Below, in pieces: positions 36,561-45,374 of a DNA stretch of 64,000 nucleotides. This DNA is from Amycolatopsis sp. WQ 127309 (GTDB lineage Bacteria; Actinomycetota; Actinomycetes; Mycobacteriales; Pseudonocardiaceae), in contig NZ_CP095481.1 in the NCBI RefSeq assembly GCF_023023025.1, positions 5,283,001-5,347,000 on the forward strand, given 5' to 3'. The notes beneath the pieces are model-generated. The model saw nothing but the letters and a program-made list of their open reading frames with translations, was not told where the DNA came from and made no database searches. A program made the position numbers and the translations under genes. The number at the start of each line of letters is the position of its first letter. Positions within the stretch are counted from its first letter, which is position 1.

Positions 36561-37172
36561 GTGACCCACCTGCTGCACCTCGACTCCAGCGCCCGCCGCA
36601 CGTCGTTCTCGCGCGAGCTGACCGCGCGCTACGCCGCGACCTGGGCCGGCACGCGCACCCACCGCGACCTCGCCGCCGACCCGGTGCCGGTGATCGGCGA
36701 GGCCTGGACCGAGATCTGCGACGCGCTCCTGACCGCGGGGATCACCGACCCCGCGCACTACGCCGACGTCGTCGAGACGCCGGAGCAGAAGCGCGCCTGG
36801 GCGGTCGTCGAGCCGCTGCTGGCCGAGCTGCTCGAAGCCGACGTCGTCCTCATCGGCGCGCCGATGTACAACTTCTCGATCCCGGCCGCGCTCAAGACGT
36901 GGATCGACCAGGTGACGTTCCCGCGGATGTCGTTGCGGGGCAAGGCGTTCGTCGTCGCCGGGGCGCGCGGCGGGACGTACGCGCCGGGCACGCCGCGCGC
37001 GCCGTTCGACCACCACGAGGCCTACCTGCGGGACTTCATCGCCGGGCACTACGACGTCGACGACGTCCGCTTCGTGCACGCCGAACTGACCAACGCACTG
37101 GTCGACCCGCACCTCGCCGCGCGCGAAGCCGACCGGGCGGCGTCCCGCGACCAGGCCCTCGAGAGCATCTGA
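36561..37172 (+). CDS. azoR: FMN-dependent NADH:quinone reductase/azoreductase
   Basis: 203 residues from GTG 36561, with GAGGAGG 5 nt upstream. Flavodoxin-like fold: LLHLDSSARRTSFSRELT (FMN phosphate loop), LIGAPMYNFSIPAALKTWIDQV (hallmark MYNFxxP), and VVAGARGGTYAPG. AzoR enzymes reduce quinones and azo compounds with NADH. Its stop overlaps the ATG of the SMR gene (TGATG), and it is divergent from TetR, so enzyme plus exporter form a small inducible detoxification operon. Confidence 0.93.
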   Translation: MTHLLHLDSSARRTSFSRELTARYAATWAGTRTHRDLAADPVPVIGEAWTEICDALLTAGITDPAHYADVVETPEQKRAWAVVEPLLAELLEADVVLIGAPMYNFSIPAALKTWIDQVTFPRMSLRGKAFVVAGARGGTYAPGTPRAPFDHHEAYLRDFIAGHYDVDDVRFVHAELTNALVDPHLAAREADRAASRDQALESI

Positions 37173-37486
37173 TGGGCTGGGTGACGCTGGTCTGCGCCGG
37201 GCTCGTCGAAATCGCCTGGTCGCAGAGCATCAAGCCGACGGAGAACTTCACGAAGCCGTGGCCGACGCTGCTGTGCTTCGTGCTCTGCGCCGCCGCCGTC
37301 TACCTGCTTTCGCGCGCGATGGACACCGTCCCGGTGGGCACCGCCTACGCGGTGTTCACCGGGATCGGCGCCGTCGGCGCGATCGTGCTCGGCGTCGTCG
37401 TGACCAAGGACCCGCTGAGCCTCGGCCGGGTGGCCGCGCTGGCCCTGATCGTCGGCGGCGTCGTGCTCGCGCGCATCACTTCGTGA
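37172..37486 (+). CDS. SMR-family transporter (SugE/Gdx-like)
   Basis: 104 residues, four membrane helices. The conserved first-helix glutamate lies in AGLVEIAWSQSIK (E13), followed by FTKPWPTLL. The WAxxxK-F-T pattern resembles the SugE/Gdx subgroup (guanidinium export) more than the QacE drug exporters. It functions as an antiparallel dimer coupled to proton influx. Single copy and coupled to azoR, so an organic cation exporter under TetR control is the inference. The last 11 bp overlap the end of the convergent peptidase gene. Confidence 0.87.
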   Translation: MGWVTLVCAGLVEIAWSQSIKPTENFTKPWPTLLCFVLCAAAVYLLSRAMDTVPVGTAYAVFTGIGAVGAIVLGVVVTKDPLSLGRVAALALIVGGVVLARITS

Positions 37487-39488
37487 GCTGCTCCCACAGG
37501 AACTCGAAGACCAGCGCCCACTTGAACGCCAGCTGCTCGTTGTCCGCCGCGGCGCCGTGGCCGCCTTCGATGTTCTCGTGGTAGCGGACGTCGTGCCCCT
37601 GCTCACGCATCCGCGCCACCATCTTGCGGGCGTGGGCGGGGTGCACGCGGTCGTCGCGCGTGGACGTCACGAACAGCGACGGCGGATAGGACACTCCACT
37701 GTGGACGTTCTGGTACGGCGAGTACTTCGAGATGAACTCCCACTCGGCCGCCTCGTCCGGGTCGCCGTACTCGGCCATCCACGACGCGCCGGCCAGCAGC
37801 AGGTGGTAGCGGCGCATGTCGAGCAGCGGCACCTGGCTGACGATCGCGCCGAACCGCTCCGGGTAACGCGTCAGCATGACGCCCATCAGCAGGCCGCCGT
37901 TGCTGCCGCCCTGGATGCCGAGCCGTTCCGGCGTCGTGATGCCGCGCTCGGCGAGGTCCGCGGCGACGGCGGCGAAGTCCTCGTACACCCGGTGCCGCTC
38001 GGCTTTGATCGCCTGCGTGTGCCAGCCCGGCCCGTATTCGCCGCCGCCGCGGATGTTCGCGACGACGTACGTGCCGCCACGCGCGAGCCAGCCGCGGCCG
38101 ATCATCCCGCTGTAGGACGGCGTCAGCGACACCTCGAAGCCGCCGTAGCCCGTCAGCAGCGTCGGGCCGCCTTCGGCACCGGAAGGCCGGACGACGAAGT
38201 AGGGGATCTTCGTGCCGTCTTCGGACGTCGCGAAGTACTGCGCGACGCTCATCTCCGAAGCGTCGAAGAACGCCGGAGCCTGCTTCAGCACCTCGACTTC
38301 TTCGCCGACATGGCCGTAGCTCAGCGTCGACGGCTGGAGGAAGCCGCTGGAGTTGATCAGGTACTCGTCGCTGACGTCGGGATCGGTGTCGAAGATGTCC
38401 GCGCTGCCGAACTCCGGGCCACCCGAAAGCGGCTCCTCCGCCCAGCCGTCCGGACCCGGCGTGAGCGTGCGCAGCTCGGACCGGACGTCGCGCAGCAGGC
38501 CGAGCAGCAGGTGGTTGCGCGTCCAGGCCCAGTAGTCGAGCGAGGTGTGCGCGTCCGGCGTGAAGAGCGTCGTGAAGGTCCGCTCGCCACCCATGAAGGC
38601 GTCGAACAGGATCGCGATCAGCGAGCCGGCCGGGTGCTCGGTGCCGCCGACGGTCCACGCCGTCCGCGGCCGGACCAGCAGCCATTCGCGGTGCAGCGAC
38701 GCGCTCGCGTCGTCCGGGACGTCGATCTTGACCAGGCCGCCGGGCGTCCGCAGGAACAGCTCCGAGCGGTAGAAGTCGATGGCGCGGCTGACGAAGTCGC
38801 GCTCGAAGCCCTCGGTCGGGTCGTGGGACGCACCGATCGAGACGTCGTCGGCCTTGCCCTCGTAGACCGTCGTCGCGGCCTCGATCGGCGTGCCGCGGCG
38901 CCACTCCTTGCTCAGCCGCGGGTAGCCGGAGCTGGTCAGCGAGTCCGGGCCGAAGTCGGTGCCGACGTAGACGCGGTCCTCGTCGATCCAGCCGATGCGC
39001 GTCTTCGCCTCCGGCAGCGTGAAGCCGCCCTCGACGAACTCGTGCGCGTCGAGGTCGAACTCGCGCACGACCGTGGCGTCGGCGCCGCCGCGCGACAGCT
39101 CGACCAGGCCGCGGCGGTAACCCGGCCGCAGCACGGTCGCGCCCTGCCAGACCCAGTTCTCGCCCTCGGCCTCGGCCAGCGCGTCGACGTCGAGCAGCAG
39201 CTCCCACTCCGGTTCGGCCCGCCGGTAGGACTCCAGCGTCGTCCGCCGCCACAGACCGCGGGGGTGGCTCGCGTCCTGCCAGAAGTTGTAGAGGAGCTCA
39301 CCGCGGCGGCGCACGTACGGGATCCGGTCGTCGGCGTCGAGCACCTCGCGCAGTTCGTCGCGCAGTTCGGCGAACCGGGCGGCCTCGGTCAGCTCGGCCA
39401 GTGTTTCGCCGTTGCGGGCGCGCACCCAGTCCAGCGCTTCCTCGCCGGTCACGTCTTCCAGCCACAGGAGGGGATCCTCGACACTCAT
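37476..39488 (-). CDS. prolyl oligopeptidase family (S9A) serine peptidase
   Basis: 670 residues without signal peptide. N-terminal DPLLWLEDVTGEEALDWV leads into a seven-bladed propeller (about 70-400). The alpha/beta-hydrolase part has the catalytic serine S529 in GGSNGG, the aspartate about 612 in TRDDRVHP and the histidine about 644 in EGGHG. A further family signature is ANIRGGGEYGPGWH. It cleaves short proline-containing peptides in the cytosol. Confidence 0.94.
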   Translation of the reverse strand: MSVEDPLLWLEDVTGEEALDWVRARNGETLAELTEAARFAELRDELREVLDADDRIPYVRRRGELLYNFWQDASHPRGLWRRTTLESYRRAEPEWELLLDVDALAEAEGENWVWQGATVLRPGYRRGLVELSRGGADATVVREFDLDAHEFVEGGFTLPEAKTRIGWIDEDRVYVGTDFGPDSLTSSGYPRLSKEWRRGTPIEAATTVYEGKADDVSIGASHDPTEGFERDFVSRAIDFYRSELFLRTPGGLVKIDVPDDASASLHREWLLVRPRTAWTVGGTEHPAGSLIAILFDAFMGGERTFTTLFTPDAHTSLDYWAWTRNHLLLGLLRDVRSELRTLTPGPDGWAEEPLSGGPEFGSADIFDTDPDVSDEYLINSSGFLQPSTLSYGHVGEEVEVLKQAPAFFDASEMSVAQYFATSEDGTKIPYFVVRPSGAEGGPTLLTGYGGFEVSLTPSYSGMIGRGWLARGGTYVVANIRGGGEYGPGWHTQAIKAERHRVYEDFAAVAADLAERGITTPERLGIQGGSNGGLLMGVMLTRYPERFGAIVSQVPLLDMRRYHLLLAGASWMAEYGDPDEAAEWEFISKYSPYQNVHSGVSYPPSLFVTSTRDDRVHPAHARKMVARMREQGHDVRYHENIEGGHGAAADNEQLAFKWALVFEFLWEQLTK

Positions 39489-39600
39489 GCCGACAGTCTC
39501 GCCCGATCACGGGCCCGCTGGCCACCGGACGGCGTTTTCGATTCGTGATCCCGGCCTCTTCGGCGGTCGATATGCTGGGCGCACCGAGCAGGGGGAGAAC

Positions 39601-40614
39601 GTGAACGAGGCCGAAAGGGCCGGTCCGCCCGGGCCGCCACCGCCGTCACCGGCACCGGCGGCGCGGCCTCCGGAACCGGCGTGGGCGCCGGAACCCAACC
39701 CCTGGGCGTCACCCGGCTGGGCGACCGCACCCCCCGTCCCGATCGCCCCGCCGCGCAGCCGGCTCTGGGGCGCCGTCGGCGGGGTCCTGGTGATCGTCCT
39801 GGCCTTCTCGCTGGTCGCCGCCACTTTCCCGCACCGCGTCGACGGCCACGCGCTCGTCGCCGAGGGTGTCGACACCGGCCGCGCGTACGGCGGCACGTCC
39901 GACGGCAAGCCGCCGAAGTCCGTGCCGGAGCTGTCCACCAACCCGCTGCTCGCCGCCGGCATCACGCCCGGGCCGGCGCACTGCGCGCTGCCCGCCCTCG
40001 GCCGGGCCGCCGAGCAGCTCAAGGCGTACTACGACGCGCTGGCCGGCTGCCTCGAACAGTCGTGGCGGCCCGCACTGGCCAAAGCCAACGAGCCGACGCT
40101 GACCGCCAAGGTGTCGGTGGTGCTGCCCGAGCACAGCGCGTGCGGCGCGGCGCCGTCGGAGAACGAAGCCGTCGCGTACTACTGCGGCGGCGACACCACG
40201 ATCTACGCCCCGACCGACTGGATGCTGTCGGACGCCGGGCTCAACAAGGCGCGGCACATCGCGACGATCGCCCACGAGTACGGCCACCACGTGCAGCGCG
40301 AGAGCGGCATCCTGTCCGCCGCGGCCGACAAGATGACCTCGCCGGACGAGGACAGCCCGGCCGACAAAGAGGTCGTCCGCCGGATCGAGCTGCAGGCGAA
40401 CTGCTTCGGCTCGCTGTTCCTCGCCGCGGTCGCCGGCACGGGCTCGATCAGCCGGTCGCTGGCCAACGCCGCCGTCGCCGACTACGGCCGGGCCGACGAC
40501 AGCGACACCCACGGCTCGCGCGCGCACCAGCTGTCCTGGGCGAAGGCCGGGTACGACGGCAAGACCACGAAGTCGTGCGACACGTGGGGCGCGCCGGTCA
40601 CCGAGGTCAGCTGA
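39601..40614 (+). CDS. membrane-anchored neutral zinc metallopeptidase-like protein
   Basis: 337 residues from GTG 39601, after GGGGGAG. A proline/alanine-rich cytoplasmic N-terminus (about 50 residues), one membrane helix (LWGAVGGVLVIVLAFSLVAA) and an extracytoplasmic domain follow. The zinc motif HEYGHHVQ (HExxH, about residue 225) and downstream ELQANCFGSLFLA match the YpfJ-type putative neutral zinc metallopeptidase group. Two cysteine pairs could form disulfides. A TATGCT -10-like hexamer is at 39571-39576. Physiological substrate unknown. Confidence 0.83.
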   Translation: MNEAERAGPPGPPPPSPAPAARPPEPAWAPEPNPWASPGWATAPPVPIAPPRSRLWGAVGGVLVIVLAFSLVAATFPHRVDGHALVAEGVDTGRAYGGTSDGKPPKSVPELSTNPLLAAGITPGPAHCALPALGRAAEQLKAYYDALAGCLEQSWRPALAKANEPTLTAKVSVVLPEHSACGAAPSENEAVAYYCGGDTTIYAPTDWMLSDAGLNKARHIATIAHEYGHHVQRESGILSAAADKMTSPDEDSPADKEVVRRIELQANCFGSLFLAAVAGTGSISRSLANAAVADYGRADDSDTHGSRAHQLSWAKAGYDGKTTKSCDTWGAPVTEVS

Positions 40615-41179
40615 CGCGCCAGGCGGGATCGCGGCCCAGCAGCGCCAGGAACCGGTCCAGGTCGCTCGCGTCCGCCGGGACGTCGACGCTGTGCGCGAAC
40701 GAGCCGTTCTTCTCGCGGCCCTCGTCGGGGATGCGCTCGGCCATCCGCAGCGCGGCGGACACGGCGTCGGCGTCCGGCTCGTAGGGGAGGCCGAGCGTGC
40801 GGGCGAGGTCCCAGCCGTGCGCGACGGTGTCGACCAGGTGCATCAGCGCGGCGATCGGGCCGGGGAACGTGCCGAAGGTGCTGACGGCGAGCTCGCGGGT
40901 CAGCACGGCGTCGTCGGCGAAGGCGTCGAGGTAGTCGTCGACGGACGCCTGGTAGGCGGCGTACGGGTCGTCGCCGAGGTCGCCGGCGTCCCAGTCCGGC
41001 GCCGAGCCCTCGCGGGCCGCCGTCGCGAAAGCGTGGTTCTCGCTGACCTGGTGGCGGAGGAGGTCGGCCAGCGTCCAGCCCGCGCACGGGGTCGGCCGGG
41101 CGAGGTCGGCGGGCGTGGCCGTGGCGACGATCTTGTCGAGGACGAGCAGGGTGCGGCGGTCGAGTTCGCGGAAGTCCAT
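40607..41179 (-). CDS. DinB-like / mycothiol-dependent maleylpyruvate isomerase N-terminal domain protein
   Basis: 190 residues from ATG 41179. The four-helix DinB/MDMPI fold is marked by CAGWTLADLLRHQVSENHAFATA, with a histidine metal-ligand position, MHLVDTVAHGWDLARTLG and the length typical of the TIGR03086 group. Members bind a divalent metal and are thought to be thiol-dependent (mycothiol) transferases. Reaction not predictable. Its end overlaps the convergent metallopeptidase gene by 8 bp. Confidence 0.8.
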   Translation of the reverse strand: MDFRELDRRTLLVLDKIVATATPADLARPTPCAGWTLADLLRHQVSENHAFATAAREGSAPDWDAGDLGDDPYAAYQASVDDYLDAFADDAVLTRELAVSTFGTFPGPIAALMHLVDTVAHGWDLARTLGLPYEPDADAVSAALRMAERIPDEGREKNGSFAHSVDVPADASDLDRFLALLGRDPAWRVS

Positions 41180-41249
41180 GAGCCCGACGCTAGGAGCGGA
41201 AGCGGACCACGCACAGTGCCAAAACCAGGCCAACCTTCGTGGGCCGATC

Positions 41250-41255
41250 TAGGAT
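41250..41255 (+). promoter_or_regulatory. -10 hexamer of the MocR-like gene
   Basis: TAGGAT (TANNNT) ends 7 nt before the GTG at 41263, placing the transcription start at or next to the start codon. This supports a leaderless mRNA and the shorter start. Confidence 0.45.
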
Positions 41256-41262
41256 CGAGCCG

Positions 41263-42675
41263 GTGGACGTCCACATCGACCTGACCGGGACCCGCGGCCA
41301 CCGCGACGCGATCTACCGGCAGCTGCGCGCGGCGATCCTCGACGGCCGGATCCGGCCCGGCGAAGCCCTGCCGCCTACGCGTGAGCTGGCCCAGCGGCTC
41401 GCCGTCTCCCGTACGACGGTCAGCGCGGCCTACGACCGGCTCACCGCCGAAGGGTTCCTGGCCGGGCGGGTCGGCGCGGGCACGTTCGTCACGGCGTCCC
41501 CGGCGGCGCGCCCCGAGCCGTCCCACGTCTCCGGCGTGCGGCCGCTGCCGGAGTGGGACGCCGTGCCGTCGCCGCCCGCGCCGTTCGCCCCGGCGCCGGA
41601 GTTCGACTTCCGCCCGGGCGTCCCGGACCTGGCGCGGTTCCCGTTCGACACCTGGCGCCGGCTTGTCACGCAGCGGCTGCGTGCCGGCCAGGCGGACCTG
41701 ATGACCTACGGCGACCCGCAGGGCCACGCCGGGCTGCGCGCCGAGATCGCCCGGCACGCCGGGGTGTCGCGCGACGTGCGGGCGAGCGCCGAGCAGGTCG
41801 TCGTCACCGCGGGCGCGCAGCAGACGACGGACCTGGTCGCGCGGGTGCTGCTGCGGCCCGGCGACCTGGCGGCCGTCGAAGACCCCGGGTACCCGCCGCC
41901 GCGGCTGGTGCTCGAGTCGCGCGGCGTGCGCGTCGCGCCGGTGCCGGTGGACGATTCCGGGATAGTCGTCGACGCCATCCCGGCCGGGACGCGGCTGGTC
42001 TACGTGACGCCGTCGCACCAGTACCCGCTGGGCCTGTCGATGTCGCTGGACCGCCGGCTCGAACTGCTCGACTGGGCCGAGCGCCACGACGCCGTGCTCG
42101 TCGAGGACGACTACGACACCGAGTTCCGCTACACCGGACGGCCGCTGGAACCGTTGCACAGCTTGGATTCCCGCGGCCGCGTCGTGTACGTCGGCTCGTT
42201 CTCGAAGGTGCTTTCGCCGGCGCTGCGGCTCGGGTTTCTCATCGCGCCGCCGGCGCTGGTGCCCGCGCTCGTGAAGGCCCGGTACCTGACGGACTGGCAC
42301 GCGCCCAACGTCGAGCAGGCCGCGCTGGCGGCGTTCATGGCCGAAGGCGGTTTCGCCCGGCACGTCCGCCGGATGCGCAAGGTCTACCGCGACCGGCACG
42401 AGCTGCTGTCGAGGCTGCTGGTCAGGGACTTCGCCGAGGTCCTCACGCCGCTGCCGTCGACCGCGGGCCTGCACCTGAGCGCGGCTTCCGTCTTCGACAC
42501 GCGCTCGTGGGTCCGGCGCGCCCGGCACCACGGCGTCCGGCTGTATTCGCTGGGCGATTTCGGTGTGGGCGAGCGGCGGCACGGGCTCGTGTTCGGTTAC
42601 GGTGCGGTCGCGACCGAGCGGATCGAGCCGGGACTGGCCCGGCTGCGCTCACTCGCCGATGGAGGAACGGCATGA
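41263..42675 (+). CDS. MocR/PdxR-family regulator (GntR HTH plus aminotransferase domain)
   Basis: 470 residues from GTG 41263; an in-frame GTG at 41239 lies upstream of the -10 hexamer. The GntR-type winged helix fills residues 5-75 (RGHRDAIYRQLRAAIL, RTTVSAAYDRLTAEGFL). A fold-type I aminotransferase domain follows, with VTPSHQYPLG, EDDYDTEFRY and the PLP-lysine context VGSFSKVLSPALRLGF. MocR proteins bind PLP and often control pyridoxine, GABA or neighbouring genes. The divergent DinB-like gene and the overlapping downstream gene (ATGA) are the likely targets. Confidence 0.92.
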   Translation: MDVHIDLTGTRGHRDAIYRQLRAAILDGRIRPGEALPPTRELAQRLAVSRTTVSAAYDRLTAEGFLAGRVGAGTFVTASPAARPEPSHVSGVRPLPEWDAVPSPPAPFAPAPEFDFRPGVPDLARFPFDTWRRLVTQRLRAGQADLMTYGDPQGHAGLRAEIARHAGVSRDVRASAEQVVVTAGAQQTTDLVARVLLRPGDLAAVEDPGYPPPRLVLESRGVRVAPVPVDDSGIVVDAIPAGTRLVYVTPSHQYPLGLSMSLDRRLELLDWAERHDAVLVEDDYDTEFRYTGRPLEPLHSLDSRGRVVYVGSFSKVLSPALRLGFLIAPPALVPALVKARYLTDWHAPNVEQAALAAFMAEGGFARHVRRMRKVYRDRHELLSRLLVRDFAEVLTPLPSTAGLHLSAASVFDTRSWVRRARHHGVRLYSLGDFGVGERRHGLVFGYGAVATERIEPGLARLRSLADGGTA

Positions 42676-43118
42676 CCGACGACGTGATGGTGGCGATCGA
42701 CGCCGGTCTGCGGCAGCACATGGGCGGCGACCGCGCGGGCGCGTACGCGACTTTCGCCGAGCTGTGGGCGTCGGTCGGCCCGGACGGCGACCCGCTGCAC
42801 CGCGTCGCGCTCGCCCACCACATGGCCGACGTCTGCGACGACCCGGCCGAGGAGCTCGAGTGGGACCTGCGCGCGCTGGCCGCGGCGGACTCGCTGACCG
42901 ACTCGCGGGCGCAGGAGTACCACTCGTCGCTGGCCGTGCGCGGGTTCTACCCGTCGCTGCACCTCAACCTGGGTGAGGACTACCGCAAGCTGGGTGATCT
43001 GACGGCCGCCCGCGAGCAGCTGGACCTCGCGCGAGGCCGTCTGGATGCCCTCTGCGACGACGACTACGCCGCCGGAATCCGCCTCGCACTGGACGGCCTG
43101 GCCGAACGTCTCGGCTGA
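42672..43118 (+). CDS. TPR-like hypothetical protein
   Basis: 148 residues from ATG 42672, overlapping the MocR stop. All-helical, with TPR-like spacing of small and aromatic residues: GDRAGAYATFAELWASVG, HMADVCDDPAEELEWDLRALAAAD, and LHLNLGEDYRKLGDLTAAREQLDLAR. No catalytic motif. Coupled to the MocR-type regulator; could be an interaction partner. Function unknown. Confidence 0.7.
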   Translation: MTDDVMVAIDAGLRQHMGGDRAGAYATFAELWASVGPDGDPLHRVALAHHMADVCDDPAEELEWDLRALAAADSLTDSRAQEYHSSLAVRGFYPSLHLNLGEDYRKLGDLTAAREQLDLARGRLDALCDDDYAAGIRLALDGLAERLG

Positions 43119-43220
43119 ATCGGTTCGAATACCACGGATACGCCCCGTTTGCCGGACTTTCGCGCGGTGCTGCCGGGCCCTAACCTGTTGTGACCCAGTT
43201 CACCGACGGGAAGGATCGCC

Positions 43221-43652
43221 ATGCGGATTGCGGATCTGCTGCGCAAGAAGGGGACGGCCGTGGCCACGGTCACTCCGGAAACCACGGTGACCACGCTGCT
43301 GGCCGGACTGGCGGACAAGAACGTCGGTGCGATGGTGGTCGTAGCACCGGACGGGTCGATCGCCGGCATCGTCTCCGAACGCGACGTCGTCCGCCGCCTC
43401 AACGACCACGGCCCCACCCTCCTGGACGGCCCGGTAGCCGACATCATGACGACGTTGGTCGCCAGCTGCGGCCCGGACGACTCGGTGGACCAGCTGTCGA
43501 TCCTGATGACCGAGCGCCGCATCCGCCACGTCCCGGTCCTGGACAACGGCCGCCTGGCCGGAATCATCTCCATCGGCGACGTGGTGAAGAACCGGATGGA
43601 AGAGCTGGAGAAGAGCCAGGAACAGCTGGAGGCCTACATCTCCCAGGGCTGA
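43221..43652 (+). CDS. tandem CBS-domain protein
   Basis: 143 residues, two CBS motifs and little else: first VTTLLAGLADKNVGAMVVVAPDGSIAGIVSERDVVRRL, second DSVDQLSILMTERRIRHVPVLDNGRLAGIISIGDVVK. A short coiled C-terminal helix (MEELEKSQEQLEAY) follows. Such stand-alone CBS pairs bind adenosine nucleotides and regulate partners. A strong SD-like GGGAAGGA precedes the ATG. A hairpin follows. Confidence 0.9.
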   Translation: MRIADLLRKKGTAVATVTPETTVTTLLAGLADKNVGAMVVVAPDGSIAGIVSERDVVRRLNDHGPTLLDGPVADIMTTLVASCGPDDSVDQLSILMTERRIRHVPVLDNGRLAGIISIGDVVKNRMEELEKSQEQLEAYISQG

Positions 43653-43665
43653 GGCTCAAGCAGTT

Positions 43666-43716
43666 CGGCGAACGCGCATGAGACGGGGACAGTCCCGCTC
43701 GCATGCGCGTTCGCCG
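43666..43716. terminator. hairpin between convergent CBS and DUF4139 genes
   Basis: 15-bp perfect arms (43666-43680 and 43702-43716) with a 21-nt loop that contains a smaller GGGAC-type stem. It lies 13 bp after the CBS stop and 11 bp from the end of the convergent gene. Bidirectional terminator is likely. Confidence 0.65.
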
Positions 43717-43727
43717 TTGTCGCGCTC

Positions 43728-45290
43728 CTACTCCCGCCAGCCCGACAGTTCCACGCCCTTCGCCACGTCCACCCGGTACGACAGCGTCACCACCTGCGTC
43801 GCGCCCGGCTCCACCGTCAGCTTCCACGTGAGCTCGCCCAGCTCCGACGTCTCCGCCGGCTCCGGCGACGTGCGAATGTCCCGGACCGTGATCGTGTCGT
43901 CCCGGGACACCGGCGCCTGGTCCAGCACCGTCACCTCCGCCGGGCGCGGACCGTGGTTGGCCACCGAAATGCGGTACTCCGCCTCGCGGCGCTTCTGGCC
44001 CGACAGCGTCGCCTTCGACGCCGTGCGGCGGGACAGCTCGCGCTCCACGCGGATCCGGTCGTCGACGCCCAGGGCCAGCTCCAGCTCTTCGCCCGGCGCC
44101 CAGGGCTCCAGCTGAGTCGTCCCGACGAACTCCGCGTCGTGGAACACCGATGCCCGGCCCGGGCGCAGCGCGTGCTCCGACGTGTTGACGACGACCGCCC
44201 GCAGGTACGCCTCCTGCGCCAGCACCGGCGCCGTGACGTAGCCCAGCGATGCCGTGAGGTCCAGCTGGGCCAGCGTCGTGCGGTGACCCTGTGCGCCCGA
44301 GGGCACCTCGACCGGGCGTGCCGGGCGGTAGGTGACGGCCGTCGTGCCCTGCTCGACCGCCGCGAACTTCGGCGCCATCGCCGGTGCCGGGGCCGACGCC
44401 GCGAAGCGGGCCATCCGCGCGCCCTCCGGGACGCCGCCGCCCGAGCCGCCGTACGCCGCCGCGGGGGTCGGGGGCGGGGGGACGCGGCGGTCGAGGTACC
44501 ACGGCTGCAGCTCCGGCACGACCACCGAGACCGCCGGCCGCGCGGTCGACAGCGCCAGCTCGCACTCCGGCCAGTCCTCGCCCGTGTACTGGCTGACCAA
44601 GCCGTACGACGTCACGGTGACCTCGGCGCCGCGGACGCGGATGTCGTAGCCCGGTTCCCAGCTGGCGCCGGGGACCACATAGGACAGTTCCAGGTCCGCC
44701 GAGCCCGCCGGGTCCGAGATCTCCAGCTCCACGACCACCGACGTACTGTCCTGTTCGGACTGGACGCTGTGCTCGCCGATCCGGCGGTCGAGCGCGGCGA
44801 GGTCGTCGCGCAGCTTCGTGACCCGGTCGGACAGCTGCCGCCGTGACTTCAACGCCGCGGCGAGCCGCTCGCTCAGCGCGTCGGTCACTTCGCCGACGCG
44901 GGACGGCTCGGCCGTGCCGGCGGCCAACGCCTTCGCGAAGCTTCCGCCGCTGCGCTTCGCGAGCGAAGTCAGCAGATCCACCTTCATCGCTTCGGCCGCT
45001 TCGTCGTCGATGACGCCGTCGAGCGTGGCCTGGTCCGCGCGCCGCTGCTCGGTCAGGGCCCGCAGCGCGGCGTCGGCCGGCGAAGCGTGCCGCTCGGTGC
45101 GGACGTCGACGCCGGTGATCAGCGCCGGCCCGGTGCCGGTGACCCGGACCGAGCCCGGGTCGAGCGACAGCGGCAGCCCGGCGAACGTCAGGCGCGAGCC
45201 GCCGTCGAGGGGCGCCTTGCCCCGGCGGGTGATCCGGGCCTGCTGCGGGTAGACGGTCACGGCGGCGATCGGTGCTTCGACGGTCGGCAT
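43728..45290 (-). CDS. DUF4139 domain (mucoidy inhibitor A-like) protein
   Basis: 520 residues from ATG 45290. The N-terminal DUF4140-type part starts VEAPIAAVTVYPQQARITRRG. A helical coiled-coil middle (about 80-190, ALKSRRQLSDRVTKLRDDLAAL) follows. The C-terminal DUF4139 beta-sandwich includes YVVPGASWEPGYDIRV, SQYTGEDWPECELALSTARP and a low-complexity Pro/Gly insert. No signal peptide. Family function is not established. Confidence 0.85.
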   Translation of the reverse strand: MPTVEAPIAAVTVYPQQARITRRGKAPLDGGSRLTFAGLPLSLDPGSVRVTGTGPALITGVDVRTERHASPADAALRALTEQRRADQATLDGVIDDEAAEAMKVDLLTSLAKRSGGSFAKALAAGTAEPSRVGEVTDALSERLAAALKSRRQLSDRVTKLRDDLAALDRRIGEHSVQSEQDSTSVVVELEISDPAGSADLELSYVVPGASWEPGYDIRVRGAEVTVTSYGLVSQYTGEDWPECELALSTARPAVSVVVPELQPWYLDRRVPPPPTPAAAYGGSGGGVPEGARMARFAASAPAPAMAPKFAAVEQGTTAVTYRPARPVEVPSGAQGHRTTLAQLDLTASLGYVTAPVLAQEAYLRAVVVNTSEHALRPGRASVFHDAEFVGTTQLEPWAPGEELELALGVDDRIRVERELSRRTASKATLSGQKRREAEYRISVANHGPRPAEVTVLDQAPVSRDDTITVRDIRTSPEPAETSELGELTWKLTVEPGATQVVTLSYRVDVAKGVELSGWRE

Positions 45291-45374
45291 GCCTCCGACG
45301 TTAGTCTCTTGACGCCGGATCGGGCCGGACGGAAGTGTGGTGAACCGTCCGCTTCGCCCGGCTTGGGGGGTTAA